Positions 27,354 to 36,668 of a stretch of DNA of 64,000 nt are shown piece after piece; within the stretch, counting starts at the first letter, position 1; each line of letters begins with the position of its first letter. Below the pieces are notes generated by a model that was not told the origin of the DNA, did no database searches, and worked only from the letters and a program-made list of their open reading frames with translations. The position numbers and the translations under genes were made by a program. The stretch spans positions 1 to 64,000 of the forward strand of contig JANQPT010000044.1 of assembly GCA_028285345.1 (NCBI GenBank). Direction: 5' to 3'. The stretch is from Planctomycetales bacterium. GTDB lineage: Bacteria; Planctomycetota; Planctomycetia; Planctomycetales; Planctomycetaceae.

Positions 27354-29527
27354 GGCTGCTGCAATTGGGCGATCCATGCGCGCAATAATGCGGCGCCTTG
27401 TTCATCGACTTCCAACGATCCGATGTGCGGCATGCGGCCCTGTTTGGTCAGCAGCATGCGGCGATAAATCAGTGAACGCTCCGGGGCGCCGGGAGCAATC
27501 AACTTGCCATCGGTGATCCCCAGCGTTCCGTGCAACGGCGTCACGTCGACTGTTTCGGTCTCCACCAGCGGCTGCTCAAACATCAGCTTCATGTTTGAGT
27601 TTCCACCCCCTTTGTAGCGGTGACAGTGCACGCAATTGGCCGCCAAATACGAGCGGGCGCGGATCGTCAGGTCGTGCGTCGCGTCAAGCGGGTCGACGAG
27701 CTGCGCTAGTTTTTCTGTCGGTTCCGGCAGCGGCTTGGAGAACAAACCGAGATGATTGAGCGTGTCGATCTGATTGGCGGTTCCCTCCGCATAGGGATGA
27801 TCGCGATTCATCTGGATCGTTGAAATGCCGAGAATGAATCCCCCCTTTTCATTGTGGCAGATCATGCACTCCGCCCGGCTGGGGAAGTGCCAAGTCTGCT
27901 TGCGAACTCCTCCGGGGGCGTCGTCGTCGTGAATCTCGTAGGTCCGCTGCAGCGCATCGGACCCCAGCAACTCCGCGTCTGACTGTTCGTCGTTCCACAA
28001 ATACGTATACCCGGCCCATTCGCCCTGATAGCGCGTCATGATTCGCGTTTCCAGCCGCCGGGCCGATTTCGGGTCGCCGCGGTGCATCTCCAATGAAAAT
28101 GTCTTCACCAGCACCGCACCGTCGCCAAACCGCCAGCCCCGTTCGGGCGTGTATTCGATTTTCTCGTCGCCGGGCAGCGCGATAAACCGCTCCTTCGCCG
28201 CGTGGTCCGACCAGAGCGGCGAGTTCACGGAATACGGAATCACACCCGCCGCCGGTTCATGGTTCTTGGTGTCGGCAAACAGCCCGGTCTCGCTCAGCCG
28301 GCGCGGGAAATCGGGCGTCGCTGCTTGCGGAGGCCGCGGGATCAAGCGGTGCAGCTGTCCTCCTTCGTGTGTGAGGATGAACAGCTCGCCCTCGTTGTCC
28401 TCGCCAAAGCCTGCGATGTCGAGCGTGGTGTCGCACAGTTCCTGTTTCCAGGTCACTTGCTTGCCGTCGTAACGAAAGCCCCAAATCTTGCCGGTCTCGT
28501 AATCGGCGTAGATGTAAACTCCTTCGAGCTCCTTGAGCCGCGAACCGCGATAGACGAATCCGCCGGTAATCGATCGCGATTCTCCATGCCGGTGCGCGAC
28601 GACGGGCGGAATAATCGGCGTCGGCCCATGCGGGCGGTTGGGACGGAACGGCTGCGGACCTTCGGTGATACTCCAACCATAGTTCCCGCCCGGCTGGACC
28701 AGACAGATCATTTCCCACAGATCTTGTCCAACGTCGCCGACCCACAAATCGCCCGACTTGCGGTCGAAGCTGAACTTCCACGGTTGGCGAAAGCCATACG
28801 CATAGATCTCCGGCCGCGCGCCGGGTGTTTTGAGGAACGGATTGTCGGGCGGAATTCCGTACGGTTTGGCTGAGTGTTTGCCCTCAACATCAATCCGCAA
28901 GATCGACGACAACAAATCGCCCAGATACTGCCCGGTGAGATGCTGGTCATTCACGCTCCCGCCGTCGCCCGTGCCGATGTAGAGATAGCCATCCGGCCCG
29001 AACTTGATACAGCCGCCGTCGTGTCCATGCGTGGGGAATTCAAGCACGATGTGTTCAGATTCCGGATCGGCAACGGGAGGATCTTTTGACTTGAGCGTAA
29101 AGCGGGCAATTCGCGTGCGGGTCGGCGTCGGTTTGCGCTCAGTGATGAACACATACAGATAGCCGTTCTCCGCGAACTTCGGATGAAACGTAAGGCCGTA
29201 AATTTCGCGTTTGGTATCGAGCACCAGATCCGCCTGCTTGACGTCCCGGTTATTCGGAAACGAAAAGACCTTGCCCTCGCGGTCGGCGACGAACAGCCGA
29301 TCGCTACCGGGCGCGTTGGAGACGGCTGTCGCCTTCTTGAGCAAGATGTTTGGGAACGCCACCTCAGTGACGTACGGCGACGGAGGGTCGGGTGTCCCGA
29401 CGACCCGCGACGTGGTCCAGGGGATCCGTTTTGAGATGCCCGGTTTTCCGGCGACATCGCCGCCGAGGACCTGTGCGGACATCAGCAGGGTCACCGTCAC
29501 AAACACCGCGAAGCTTCTGGGTCTCAT
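27350..29527 (-). CDS. PQQ-type sugar dehydrogenase fused to a dihaem cytochrome region
   Basis: Secreted 725-residue protein. A signal peptide (FAVFVTVTLLMSAQVLG) is followed by a glucose/sorbosone-dehydrogenase beta-propeller (residues about 45-390; motifs GLTFHPKFAENGYLYVF, GHDGGCIKFGPDGYLYIGTGDG, GLWVGDVGQD-like DLWVGDVGQDLWE, GGFVYRGSRL). The C-terminal half resembles the SO2930-type dihaem cytochrome family, with CMICH near 565 and CVHCH near 650. The fusion would let substrate oxidation feed electrons directly to haem. It is translationally coupled (ATGA) to the TAXI protein downstream. Confidence 0.87.
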   Translation of the reverse strand: MRPRSFAVFVTVTLLMSAQVLGGDVAGKPGISKRIPWTTSRVVGTPDPPSPYVTEVAFPNILLKKATAVSNAPGSDRLFVADREGKVFSFPNNRDVKQADLVLDTKREIYGLTFHPKFAENGYLYVFITERKPTPTRTRIARFTLKSKDPPVADPESEHIVLEFPTHGHDGGCIKFGPDGYLYIGTGDGGSVNDQHLTGQYLGDLLSSILRIDVEGKHSAKPYGIPPDNPFLKTPGARPEIYAYGFRQPWKFSFDRKSGDLWVGDVGQDLWEMICLVQPGGNYGWSITEGPQPFRPNRPHGPTPIIPPVVAHRHGESRSITGGFVYRGSRLKELEGVYIYADYETGKIWGFRYDGKQVTWKQELCDTTLDIAGFGEDNEGELFILTHEGGQLHRLIPRPPQAATPDFPRRLSETGLFADTKNHEPAAGVIPYSVNSPLWSDHAAKERFIALPGDEKIEYTPERGWRFGDGAVLVKTFSLEMHRGDPKSARRLETRIMTRYQGEWAGYTYLWNDEQSDAELLGSDALQRTYEIHDDDAPGGVRKQTWHFPSRAECMICHNEKGGFILGISTIQMNRDHPYAEGTANQIDTLNHLGLFSKPLPEPTEKLAQLVDPLDATHDLTIRARSYLAANCVHCHRYKGGGNSNMKLMFEQPLVETETVDVTPLHGTLGITDGKLIAPGAPERSLIYRRMLLTKQGRMPHIGSLEVDEQGAALLRAWIAQLQQP

Positions 29528-29780
29528 GTGAATCCCCCGATGTGGTTTTGCGCAGCATCAATCTCTCTCAGCGAGGATAATCGCCTCCGAATCTCCGGTA
29601 AAGCGGTTCGCGACTGGTCGCCGCTAATTGTAGACAAATAGGTCTTGACCTGAGCGACGTTCTTCAAGATAGTCCTCCGGCTCAAATTGAGACCGCCGCC
29701 GATTGTGATCGACGAAATTAGCGCATCGCACACGGCGCCGAATCACGAAGACCTTCATCCTTCGGCGAGAGGACCACGCC

Positions 29781-30434
29781 ATGGTCAAGAAATGGGCGGC
29801 TGCGGCATTCATCACTCTCTATCTGGGCGCGCTCGGTTTTGGAATCGTTTCGCACACCTTCCAGTACCTGACCGCATCGCACCCGGCGATGTACTTCATC
29901 GTGTGGGATATGTTCTGTGGCTGGAGCGCGCACGACAGCCACGTGCACGTCATCGCCGAAGGGGAAAGCGGCGACTTCTACCGGCTGACTCCCGCCCCTT
30001 GGGGAAGCTTTGTTCCCTTTAGCACAAAACAGCGCCGGAACTACGACAGCAAGTTTCGTTACGTTGGCAAGATCGGCGCCAACGTCTTGCGAAACACGGC
30101 GCACGAAGAAATGCTGCGAATTCTTGTCGTCGAAGAGTCGTGGCCCAAACAGTTCAACATTCCCGATCACGTGTGGAATGAAAACTACAATGAGCCCAAG
30201 GACGTCTACAAATACCATCGCACCATTGCGGAATTGACACCCGACGGCCAACTGACGAACCGCAGTCCGTCCTGGTTGGAGCACCAATTTGCTTGGATCA
30301 CGATCGAGAATCCTAGATTGCGGGGCGACTCCCGCAAAGGCGGCTCCCCCTACGTTGTCAGTCCGAAACCGCAGCGACCCGGATCGTCGTCACCTTTCCG
30401 AGCGCCTTCATTCTTAGCGCCCAACGCCCAATAA
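29781..30434 (+). CDS. Hypothetical membrane-anchored protein beside HTTM
   Basis: A 217-residue protein with one N-terminal helix (WAAAAFITLYLGALGFGIV) and a short hydrophobic segment FIVWDMFCGWSAH, then a soluble region with many aromatic residues and a proline-rich, probably disordered tail from about residue 180. No catalytic motif recognised. It starts 34 bases before nothing else on this strand and is followed by the HTTM gene, so the two probably form one transcript. Confidence 0.7.
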   Translation: MVKKWAAAAFITLYLGALGFGIVSHTFQYLTASHPAMYFIVWDMFCGWSAHDSHVHVIAEGESGDFYRLTPAPWGSFVPFSTKQRRNYDSKFRYVGKIGANVLRNTAHEEMLRILVVEESWPKQFNIPDHVWNENYNEPKDVYKYHRTIAELTPDGQLTNRSPSWLEHQFAWITIENPRLRGDSRKGGSPYVVSPKPQRPGSSSPFRAPSFLAPNAQ

Positions 30435-30522
30435 TTCGGCCCTCGTCTCATCGCCTGGCCACCACACGATGGTCAGCGCACGGACTCAGACCCATCCCTC
30501 CGAATCGCGAAGCAGGATGCCG

Positions 30523-32088
30523 ATGCAAAACCATGCCCCTCACACACGCGCCGAGAAAAGGTCGTTTTTCCACGAATTGCGGGAATTCTTCTTCGCCACA
30601 GAAGTTCCCTATGGGCTGGCGCTGCTACGGATTCTGCTGCCGCTGATCGTCCTGATCGATGTCGTGCGCCGTTGGCCGTTTGCCCGTGAGCTGTTTTCCG
30701 CCGACGGCGCCTCGGCACCGTTGGCGGAGGCCTACGGCTATCTGGGACTCTTGCCCGAGTTTTCCGGATCAATCACGGTGGCGTTGTTTTCGCTGTTAGC
30801 GTTCAGCCTGGTCACCTCGTCGTTGGGGTGGTTCACGCGCACTTCGCTGCTCATTACGACTGTGCTCTACGCATATTTCGGGATGCAGGATTCCGTCAGC
30901 TCGATCACGAAGTACGTCGTGATCGCGTCGCATATATTTCTGCTGCTGAGCATCTCCCGCTGCGGCGACATTTGGTCGATTGATGCTTGGCTCGCCGGAC
31001 GCAAACCACGCACTGCGCCGCCGGGGGGAAGCTGGAACCAACAGCCTGCTTCGGCCGTCTGGCCGCGGCGGCTGATCCAGCTGCTGATCGGGATTTCGTA
31101 CTTCGGCGCCGCCGCTACCAAAGTCCACACGCCGGCATTCTTCACCGGCGATCAGTTGCAATACTGGATGATGACGTACATCTATTACTCTCAGCCGCTG
31201 GGCGACTATCTGGCCCACTACCCGCTGATCTCGATCCTCTCAGCGTACGTGACGTTGTTCTGGGAGATCCTGTTTGTCGTGATTGCCTGGCGCGGACGGG
31301 GACGCATCTGGATGCTCGGCTTGGGAGTGCTGTTTCACTTGGGTACGGTGTTTATGTTGGGATTGATCATCTTTCCGATGATTATGATCGTCTCCTACTT
31401 TTCGTTTCTCAACGAGCATGATGTGCGGCGGATTGCCTTAGCTTGGCACCGGGCGCGCCGTCGCTGGTCGGCTGTGCGGCGGATTTCGACACTGGGAACG
31501 TCGCTGCAGCAAAACCTTGCGTTGCGTCCCGGCGGACCGTCGCGGATCGCCGTCGCCGCGGGATGTTTCGGCATGCTTGTGCTGACATGCTCCGCCGGCG
31601 GAGCCGCGTTGGAGTATCAACTCGACCCGTACGGAATTCGTCACCCCGACGGCATGTACACTCTCGAAAGAATTCCTGAAGAGGAAGTCCGCGAACTGTT
31701 GCGCAACGACACCGCCCTGCGCGAAAAAGACAAGTTCTTCTCGTTCACTGTGGGGGATTGGGCCGTTGCGGGCCATTTAATCAATCGTCGCGACACGTTT
31801 CGAATCGGCGAAAGAATCGTCGTTCAAGCGGCGGTCAACCCTCCGCACGAGGATATGTGGGTCGAAGTCAATTTGCATGACGCGGAGGACAATCAACTCA
31901 GCCGCGTTGGCCAAGTCGTCGCCCGCGAGAACCTGCGGTCGTTCGTCTACTATCAGTTGGACAACTCCTTCGAACCGGGGGAATACGACCTCGTGCTGAA
32001 AAGCGCGGGCAAGGAAATCACGCGGCGAACCATCCAACTGCTCCCCGCCGAAGAAACCGCGGCTCTGCGGGCGCCCGTTGCCAATTAG
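30523..32088 (+). CDS. HTTM domain membrane protein
   Basis: Horizontally-transferred-transmembrane (HTTM) domain protein, distantly related to vitamin-K-dependent gamma-carboxylase. Features: YGLALLRILLPLIVLIDVVRRWPF at the first helix, a PKTLIQLLIGISYFGAAATKVH-like region (LIQLLIGISYFGAAATKVHTP near 210), WEILFVVIAW and LGVLFHLGTVFMLGLIIFP. About ten helices are followed by a 150-residue extracytoplasmic beta-rich region. The ATG at 30523 has AGCAGG six bases upstream; in-frame ATG 30469 lacks a site. The reaction is unknown; carboxylase activity should not be assumed. Confidence 0.85.
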   Translation: MQNHAPHTRAEKRSFFHELREFFFATEVPYGLALLRILLPLIVLIDVVRRWPFARELFSADGASAPLAEAYGYLGLLPEFSGSITVALFSLLAFSLVTSSLGWFTRTSLLITTVLYAYFGMQDSVSSITKYVVIASHIFLLLSISRCGDIWSIDAWLAGRKPRTAPPGGSWNQQPASAVWPRRLIQLLIGISYFGAAATKVHTPAFFTGDQLQYWMMTYIYYSQPLGDYLAHYPLISILSAYVTLFWEILFVVIAWRGRGRIWMLGLGVLFHLGTVFMLGLIIFPMIMIVSYFSFLNEHDVRRIALAWHRARRRWSAVRRISTLGTSLQQNLALRPGGPSRIAVAAGCFGMLVLTCSAGGAALEYQLDPYGIRHPDGMYTLERIPEEEVRELLRNDTALREKDKFFSFTVGDWAVAGHLINRRDTFRIGERIVVQAAVNPPHEDMWVEVNLHDAEDNQLSRVGQVVARENLRSFVYYQLDNSFEPGEYDLVLKSAGKEITRRTIQLLPAEETAALRAPVAN

Positions 32089-32199
32089 CTCACTGCAGCG
32101 TAAACTTCAACCAGTTGAGCCGTTTCATGGACGCCCTCCTGACGGCGGACGTCGAGACCGCTCCTGGAGATCGCACCGCTCTCTGAGTAGGCCTTGCGC

Positions 32200-32748
32200 A
32201 TGTGGTTTACGGAAAATCCTTGGCCCCCGATCATCATCTTCGGCGCCTTGGCGGCGATGCTGTGTTTGCTGTGGATGTCGCAGTCTCGGCGAGTCTATCT
32301 GGTGACCGCGATTCTCATGTTTGCCGCCTGTGTCGGAACGTTCTTTCTGGAGCGGTTGGTCGTCACCGACGGCGAGCAGGTCGAAGCGCGAATAGTGGAG
32401 ATGACCGACGCCTTTCGCCGATTGGATGTCGAGCGGACGCTCGACTTCTTTGCTGCCGGCGTTGATGAGTTTGATGCCCCCATTCGCATTGGGGGAAGCA
32501 TGATCGGCGAAGTCCACTCACTGAACATCAAGGATGTTCAAGTTGAACTCGTCTCGGCCGGCAGTCGCGCGAGATCGCATTTCCGGGCCAATGGCGTGAT
32601 CTCGGCCGCCGGCGTGACGGCGCAGCGCTACACCACACGGTGGCTGTTTACGTGGCAAAAGGAGGCGGGTGAGTGGAAGGTTATCAAAATCCAACGCCTG
32701 CATCCCCTCAGCGGCGAAGATATGTATCTGCTCTCGACTGACCGCTAA
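32200..32748 (+). CDS. Two-helix membrane protein with SnoaL/NTF2-like domain
   Basis: A 182-residue protein with two N-terminal helices (PPIIIFGALAAMLCLLWM and VYLVTAILMFAACVGTFFL) and a C-terminal alpha/beta domain reminiscent of the NTF2-like fold (MTDAFRRLDVERTLDFFA, then strands ending TTRWLFTWQKEAGEWKVIKI). NTF2-like domains bind small ligands or assist folding. ATG 32200 is preceded by GAGTAGG. It follows the HTTM gene on the same strand, suggesting a three-gene membrane cluster with 29781-30434. Confidence 0.72.
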   Translation: MWFTENPWPPIIIFGALAAMLCLLWMSQSRRVYLVTAILMFAACVGTFFLERLVVTDGEQVEARIVEMTDAFRRLDVERTLDFFAAGVDEFDAPIRIGGSMIGEVHSLNIKDVQVELVSAGSRARSHFRANGVISAAGVTAQRYTTRWLFTWQKEAGEWKVIKIQRLHPLSGEDMYLLSTDR

Positions 32749-32822
32749 GCGGCGGTTTGCGTTTCGTCGTGTCAGTGGATACGGTTTGCGGTGTCTCGAA
32801 GTCTCACCCGCGAGGAACCGCC

Positions 32823-33980
32823 ATGGCCGCCCCTCTCAACCAGCCCCAACAATCCGATGCGCCGCGCATTCTCGCCGATCTGCAGACCGGCGTGCTGTAT
32901 CGCAATCCACAGCCGCATTTGAAAAGCCGCCATGCCTTTTTTCCGTCGGTCGCACAATTGCGGGATGGAGAATTGGTCGCCACGTACATGCTGGGCGAAG
33001 CGTTTGAAGCGGTCGACAACCGCGTGCATCTCTCGCATTCCACTGACGGGGGCGAAACGTGGACCGCGGACGGGCCGATCGTCGACGACCTAGCAGGACA
33101 ACTGGTTTCCGAAAGCGGCCGCATCACGTTCACCCCCTCCGGTGAATTGATCGCCCTGCTGCATCGCCATGACCGCAACGATCACCCCGACGAAGGTCTC
33201 GCCAACCCCGAAACGCTCGGTTTCGTACCCACGCAATTTGACGTTGCGCGTTCGGCCGACGGCGGGCGGACGTGGACACGCCCGAAACGAATCACGCCGC
33301 CGCTCGTGGGACCCTCGTTTGAACTCTGCTGCCCGATTACGATCCTCAGCGACGGCCGTTGGCTGCTCCCGACTTCGACGTGGCGGGGCTGGAACGGCGA
33401 TTTTCCCAATGGCGACCGCATGCTGGCGTTCGTTTCGACCGATGAGGGAAAAACATGGCCTCAATACATCGATGTGATGCGGCACGAGCGGGGCGAGATG
33501 ATGTACTGGGAGTCGAAGATCGTTGAGTTTCCCGACGGCCGGCTGTTGGCGGTGGCTTGGGTCTACGACAACGCCAATAGTTGCGACTTGCCGAATCACT
33601 ACGCCGTAAGCCACGACGGCGGAGCGACATGGTCTGCGCCCAAATCGACCGGACTGGCGGGACAAACGATGACGCCGCTCGTGTTGCCCGACGGGCGATT
33701 CATTTCTGTTTATCGCCGTATGGACCGTCCGGGTCTGTGGTGCCAATTGGCACACTGGGACGGCGATGATTGGATCAACGACGACGCACAACCGCTCTGG
33801 GGTCAAGACTCAGCGGGGCTCACGCAAAGCGACGATTCAATGGTGTCGAACTTCCAAGTGCTCCGCTTCGGCGCGCCCTGCTTGTTGCAACTCGCCGACG
33901 GACACATTTTTCTCGCGTTCTGGTGTTACGAGGATTGTGTGGGGATCATTCGCTGGTTTAGGTTTCGCGTCGCGGTTTGA
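32823..33980 (+). CDS. BNR-repeat sialidase-like glycosidase
   Basis: A 385-residue protein with the six-bladed sialidase propeller pattern. Asp-box motifs are seen as STDGGETWT, SADGGRTWT, STDEGKTWP and SHDGGATWS, spaced roughly 60-100 residues apart. No signal peptide is evident, so it may be cytoplasmic or exported by another route. The ATG at 32823 follows GAGGAACCGCC. Neuraminidase activity is possible, but many planctomycete BNR proteins act on other glycans. With the esterase at 14059 and the symporter it hints at sialic-acid use. Confidence 0.85.
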   Translation: MAAPLNQPQQSDAPRILADLQTGVLYRNPQPHLKSRHAFFPSVAQLRDGELVATYMLGEAFEAVDNRVHLSHSTDGGETWTADGPIVDDLAGQLVSESGRITFTPSGELIALLHRHDRNDHPDEGLANPETLGFVPTQFDVARSADGGRTWTRPKRITPPLVGPSFELCCPITILSDGRWLLPTSTWRGWNGDFPNGDRMLAFVSTDEGKTWPQYIDVMRHERGEMMYWESKIVEFPDGRLLAVAWVYDNANSCDLPNHYAVSHDGGATWSAPKSTGLAGQTMTPLVLPDGRFISVYRRMDRPGLWCQLAHWDGDDWINDDAQPLWGQDSAGLTQSDDSMVSNFQVLRFGAPCLLQLADGHIFLAFWCYEDCVGIIRWFRFRVAV

Positions 33981-34007
33981 ACTTGGCGCCCGGCGATCAC
34001 GGTCCAA

Positions 34008-34122
34008 CCAAGCCGACGGCTCCGCCGTCGTGATCGACTTTCGCGGTTCGAAAAGTTGACCAACCAGCGAAAGCCTCATTCTTTGGAACGCCCCATGCGA
34101 CGGCAAAGCCGTCGGCTTGGAT
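34008..34122. repeat. 115-bp inverted-end element, copy 1
   Basis: Left end CCAAGCCGACGGCTCCGCCG and right end GGCAAAGCCGTCGGCTTGG are inverted copies, each itself a hairpin. A near-identical arrangement lies at 60383-60496, including GCCGTCGTGATCGAC at the left end. Single ends occur at 39607 and 40538. Confidence 0.8.
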
Positions 34123-34219
34123 TGGGGTATGAACGGCCATTGGCTGCGAATCCCTCCCGCATATGCTAAAATCGTGTGTGTTGATTGGTTTTCATTTTCC
34201 TGTTTCAAATGGATTAGCA

Positions 34220-36664
34220 ATGGGCGTTTGGCGGGTATTTGCCGTTGTCATCACGGTCGTGTGTGTCTCCGTGGGGACCGCCGGCGCGGAGGAACCGGCA
34301 CAAACCAAGCTCGATTTCAACCGCGACATTCGGCCGATCCTCTCGGATCACTGTTTCGAATGCCACGGGCCTGATGAAGGATCGCGCGAGACCGACTTGC
34401 GGTTCGATCTGAAACAATCCGCATTTGCCGAGTTGAGCGACGGCGAATTCGCCATCGTGCCCGGCAAACCGGGCGACAGCCAGCTTTACCTGCGGATCAG
34501 TTCCAACGACGACGACCTCCGCATGCCGCCGGCCGATTTTGGCAAGCCGCTCAAACCGGCACAGATCGAGTCGCTGAAACAATGGATCAATGCCGGCGCC
34601 GCTTGGGACGAGCATTGGTCGCTCACTCCGCCGCGACGCCCCTCAGCGCCGCAAGTTTCCAATACCGCATGGGTGAAGGGTGAAGTCGACCGGTATATTT
34701 TGGCGCGGCTCGACGATGAGAACTTTGCGCCGTCACCGGAAGCGGACCGCGTGACGTTAATCCGCCGGCTCAGTTTCGATCTGACCGGCCTGCCGCCCAC
34801 AGTCGAGGAGGTGGACGCCTTCGTAGCGGACCGCGAACCGGGCGCCTATGAACGTGTCGTCGACCGGCTGCTAAGTTCACCGCACTTCGGCGAGCGGCTC
34901 GCCGTTTATTGGCTCGATCTCGTGCGCTATGCCGACACTGTGGGCTATCACGGCGATCAAGAACGCCAAATCTCCGCCTATCGCGATTATGTGATCGAGG
35001 CGTTCAACGACAACCTGCCGTTCGACCAATTCACCGTCGATCAAATCGCGGGCGATCTGCTTCCGAAGGCGACACGCGACCAAAAAGTGGCCGCCGGATT
35101 CAACATGCTAGGCATGACGACCATCGAAGGAGGCGCGCAAGCGAAGGAGTATCTCGCCAAGTATGCCGCCGACCGTGTCCGGACGACCTCCGTGGTCTGG
35201 ATGGGAGCCACGATGGGCTGCGCGGAGTGCCACGACCACAAGTACGATCCGTACACGATGCGGGACTTCTACAGCTTCGCGGCGTTCTTCGCCGACATCC
35301 AGCAGAAAGGCGTGGCGAACCCCTCCGCGAATCTGCTGCTGCCCACCGAAGAACAAGCCGCACGTTTAGCCGACCTCAAGAGCGAACTCAAAGTCGCTCA
35401 AAGAGAGTTCGATCAATTGACGGCCGAAGCAAAGCAGGGCTCGGCCGCGAATGGTCCAGAAAGCAAGAAGGAAACTGATCAAAAGAGCGACGACAACGAA
35501 TTCGATCATCGCCTCAAAGCAGCCAAGAAGAAGCTTGCTGAGGCAAAGCGGTTGCACGACCGGCATCTGGGGGCAATTCGCAAAACGATCAGCCCCGTCG
35601 CGGGCGACCCGCGCGAGATGCGCGTCCTCGCCCGGGGAGACTGGATGGATGATTCCGGAGAGATTGTGCAGCCGGCCGTTCCGCGATCGTTGGGACAAGT
35701 CGAACAGCAAGGCGAGCGGGCGACACGTCTCGATCTGGCCCGCTGGCTTGTCTCGGGAAATCAGCCGCAGACAGCGCGGGTCTTTGTGAACCGGTTGTGG
35801 AAACTTTACTTCGGCACGGGCCTGTCAGCGGTCCTGGACGACGTCGGTTCGCAAGGGGAACGGCCCACCCATCCGGAACTGCTCGACTGGCTTGCCATGG
35901 AATTCGTAGAGAGCGGCTGGGACATCAAACATATGGTCCGGCTGATGGTCACGTCCGCCGCCTATCAGCAATCGTCGCTGCCGCGCGATGATCTGCGGAC
36001 GCGAGATCCGCAGAACCGGCTCCTGGCGCGACAGTCGCGGTTTCGCATCGAAGCGGAGTTCGTGCGGGACGCAGCGCTGCGGATCAGCGGCTTGCTAATC
36101 ACGGAGATCGGCGGCGAGCCGTCCCGTCCCTATCAGCCCGCCGGGTACTACGCCTATTTGAACTTTCCCAAGCGGACCTACCAATCTCACCGCGGAACGC
36201 AGCAATACCGGCGCGGTGTTTACATGCATTGGCAGCGGACGTTTCTGCACCCCATGCTGCTGGCGTTCGACGCCCCCAGCCGTGAGGAGTGTACCGCTGA
36301 GCGGCCGATTTCCAACACGCCGCTCGCCGCGCTGACGCTGCTTAACGACCCGACCTTCGTCGAAGCATCGCGGGCGTTTGCCGAACGAATCCTGCAGCAG
36401 GGGGGCGCCGCCGACGGCCAGAAGCTCAGGTGGGCGTGGCGGCGCGTCGTTTCACGTCATCCGTCCGAGGCAGAATTGCAAATACTGCGTGCACTGCTGG
36501 ATAAGCACCGCCGCCTGTACGCCGACGATCCCGAGGCCGCGAAAAAACTGTTGCAGATCGGCCTGCATCAAACGCCGGGCGAACTCAACGTTGCCGAACT
36601 AGCCGCATGGACGTCGGTCGCACGCGCGCTGTTGAATCTCAACGAAACGATCACGAGGAACTGA
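34220..36664 (+). CDS. Planctomycete-type cytochrome c, DUF1549 and DUF1553
   Basis: About 814 residues from the ATG at 34220, giving a clean signal peptide (VWRVFAVVITVVCVSVGTAGA). Domains: cytochrome with CFECH near residue 40, DUF1549 with CAECHDHKYDP near 330, a helical charged linker at about 380-450 (rich in K, E and A) and DUF1553 (FVNRLWKLYFGTGLSAVLDDVG). The linker is longer and more charged than in the copy at 10761. Four bases separate it from a DUF1501 gene, the usual pair. Confidence 0.93.
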   Translation: MGVWRVFAVVITVVCVSVGTAGAEEPAQTKLDFNRDIRPILSDHCFECHGPDEGSRETDLRFDLKQSAFAELSDGEFAIVPGKPGDSQLYLRISSNDDDLRMPPADFGKPLKPAQIESLKQWINAGAAWDEHWSLTPPRRPSAPQVSNTAWVKGEVDRYILARLDDENFAPSPEADRVTLIRRLSFDLTGLPPTVEEVDAFVADREPGAYERVVDRLLSSPHFGERLAVYWLDLVRYADTVGYHGDQERQISAYRDYVIEAFNDNLPFDQFTVDQIAGDLLPKATRDQKVAAGFNMLGMTTIEGGAQAKEYLAKYAADRVRTTSVVWMGATMGCAECHDHKYDPYTMRDFYSFAAFFADIQQKGVANPSANLLLPTEEQAARLADLKSELKVAQREFDQLTAEAKQGSAANGPESKKETDQKSDDNEFDHRLKAAKKKLAEAKRLHDRHLGAIRKTISPVAGDPREMRVLARGDWMDDSGEIVQPAVPRSLGQVEQQGERATRLDLARWLVSGNQPQTARVFVNRLWKLYFGTGLSAVLDDVGSQGERPTHPELLDWLAMEFVESGWDIKHMVRLMVTSAAYQQSSLPRDDLRTRDPQNRLLARQSRFRIEAEFVRDAALRISGLLITEIGGEPSRPYQPAGYYAYLNFPKRTYQSHRGTQQYRRGVYMHWQRTFLHPMLLAFDAPSREECTAERPISNTPLAALTLLNDPTFVEASRAFAERILQQGGAADGQKLRWAWRRVVSRHPSEAELQILRALLDKHRRLYADDPEAAKKLLQIGLHQTPGELNVAELAAWTSVARALLNLNETITRN

Positions 36665-36668
36665 CCTC

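Noticed and set aside
30523-32088. Vitamin-K-dependent gamma-carboxylase function for the HTTM protein
   Set aside because: Family relation is distant and catalytic residues could not be confirmed by eye.
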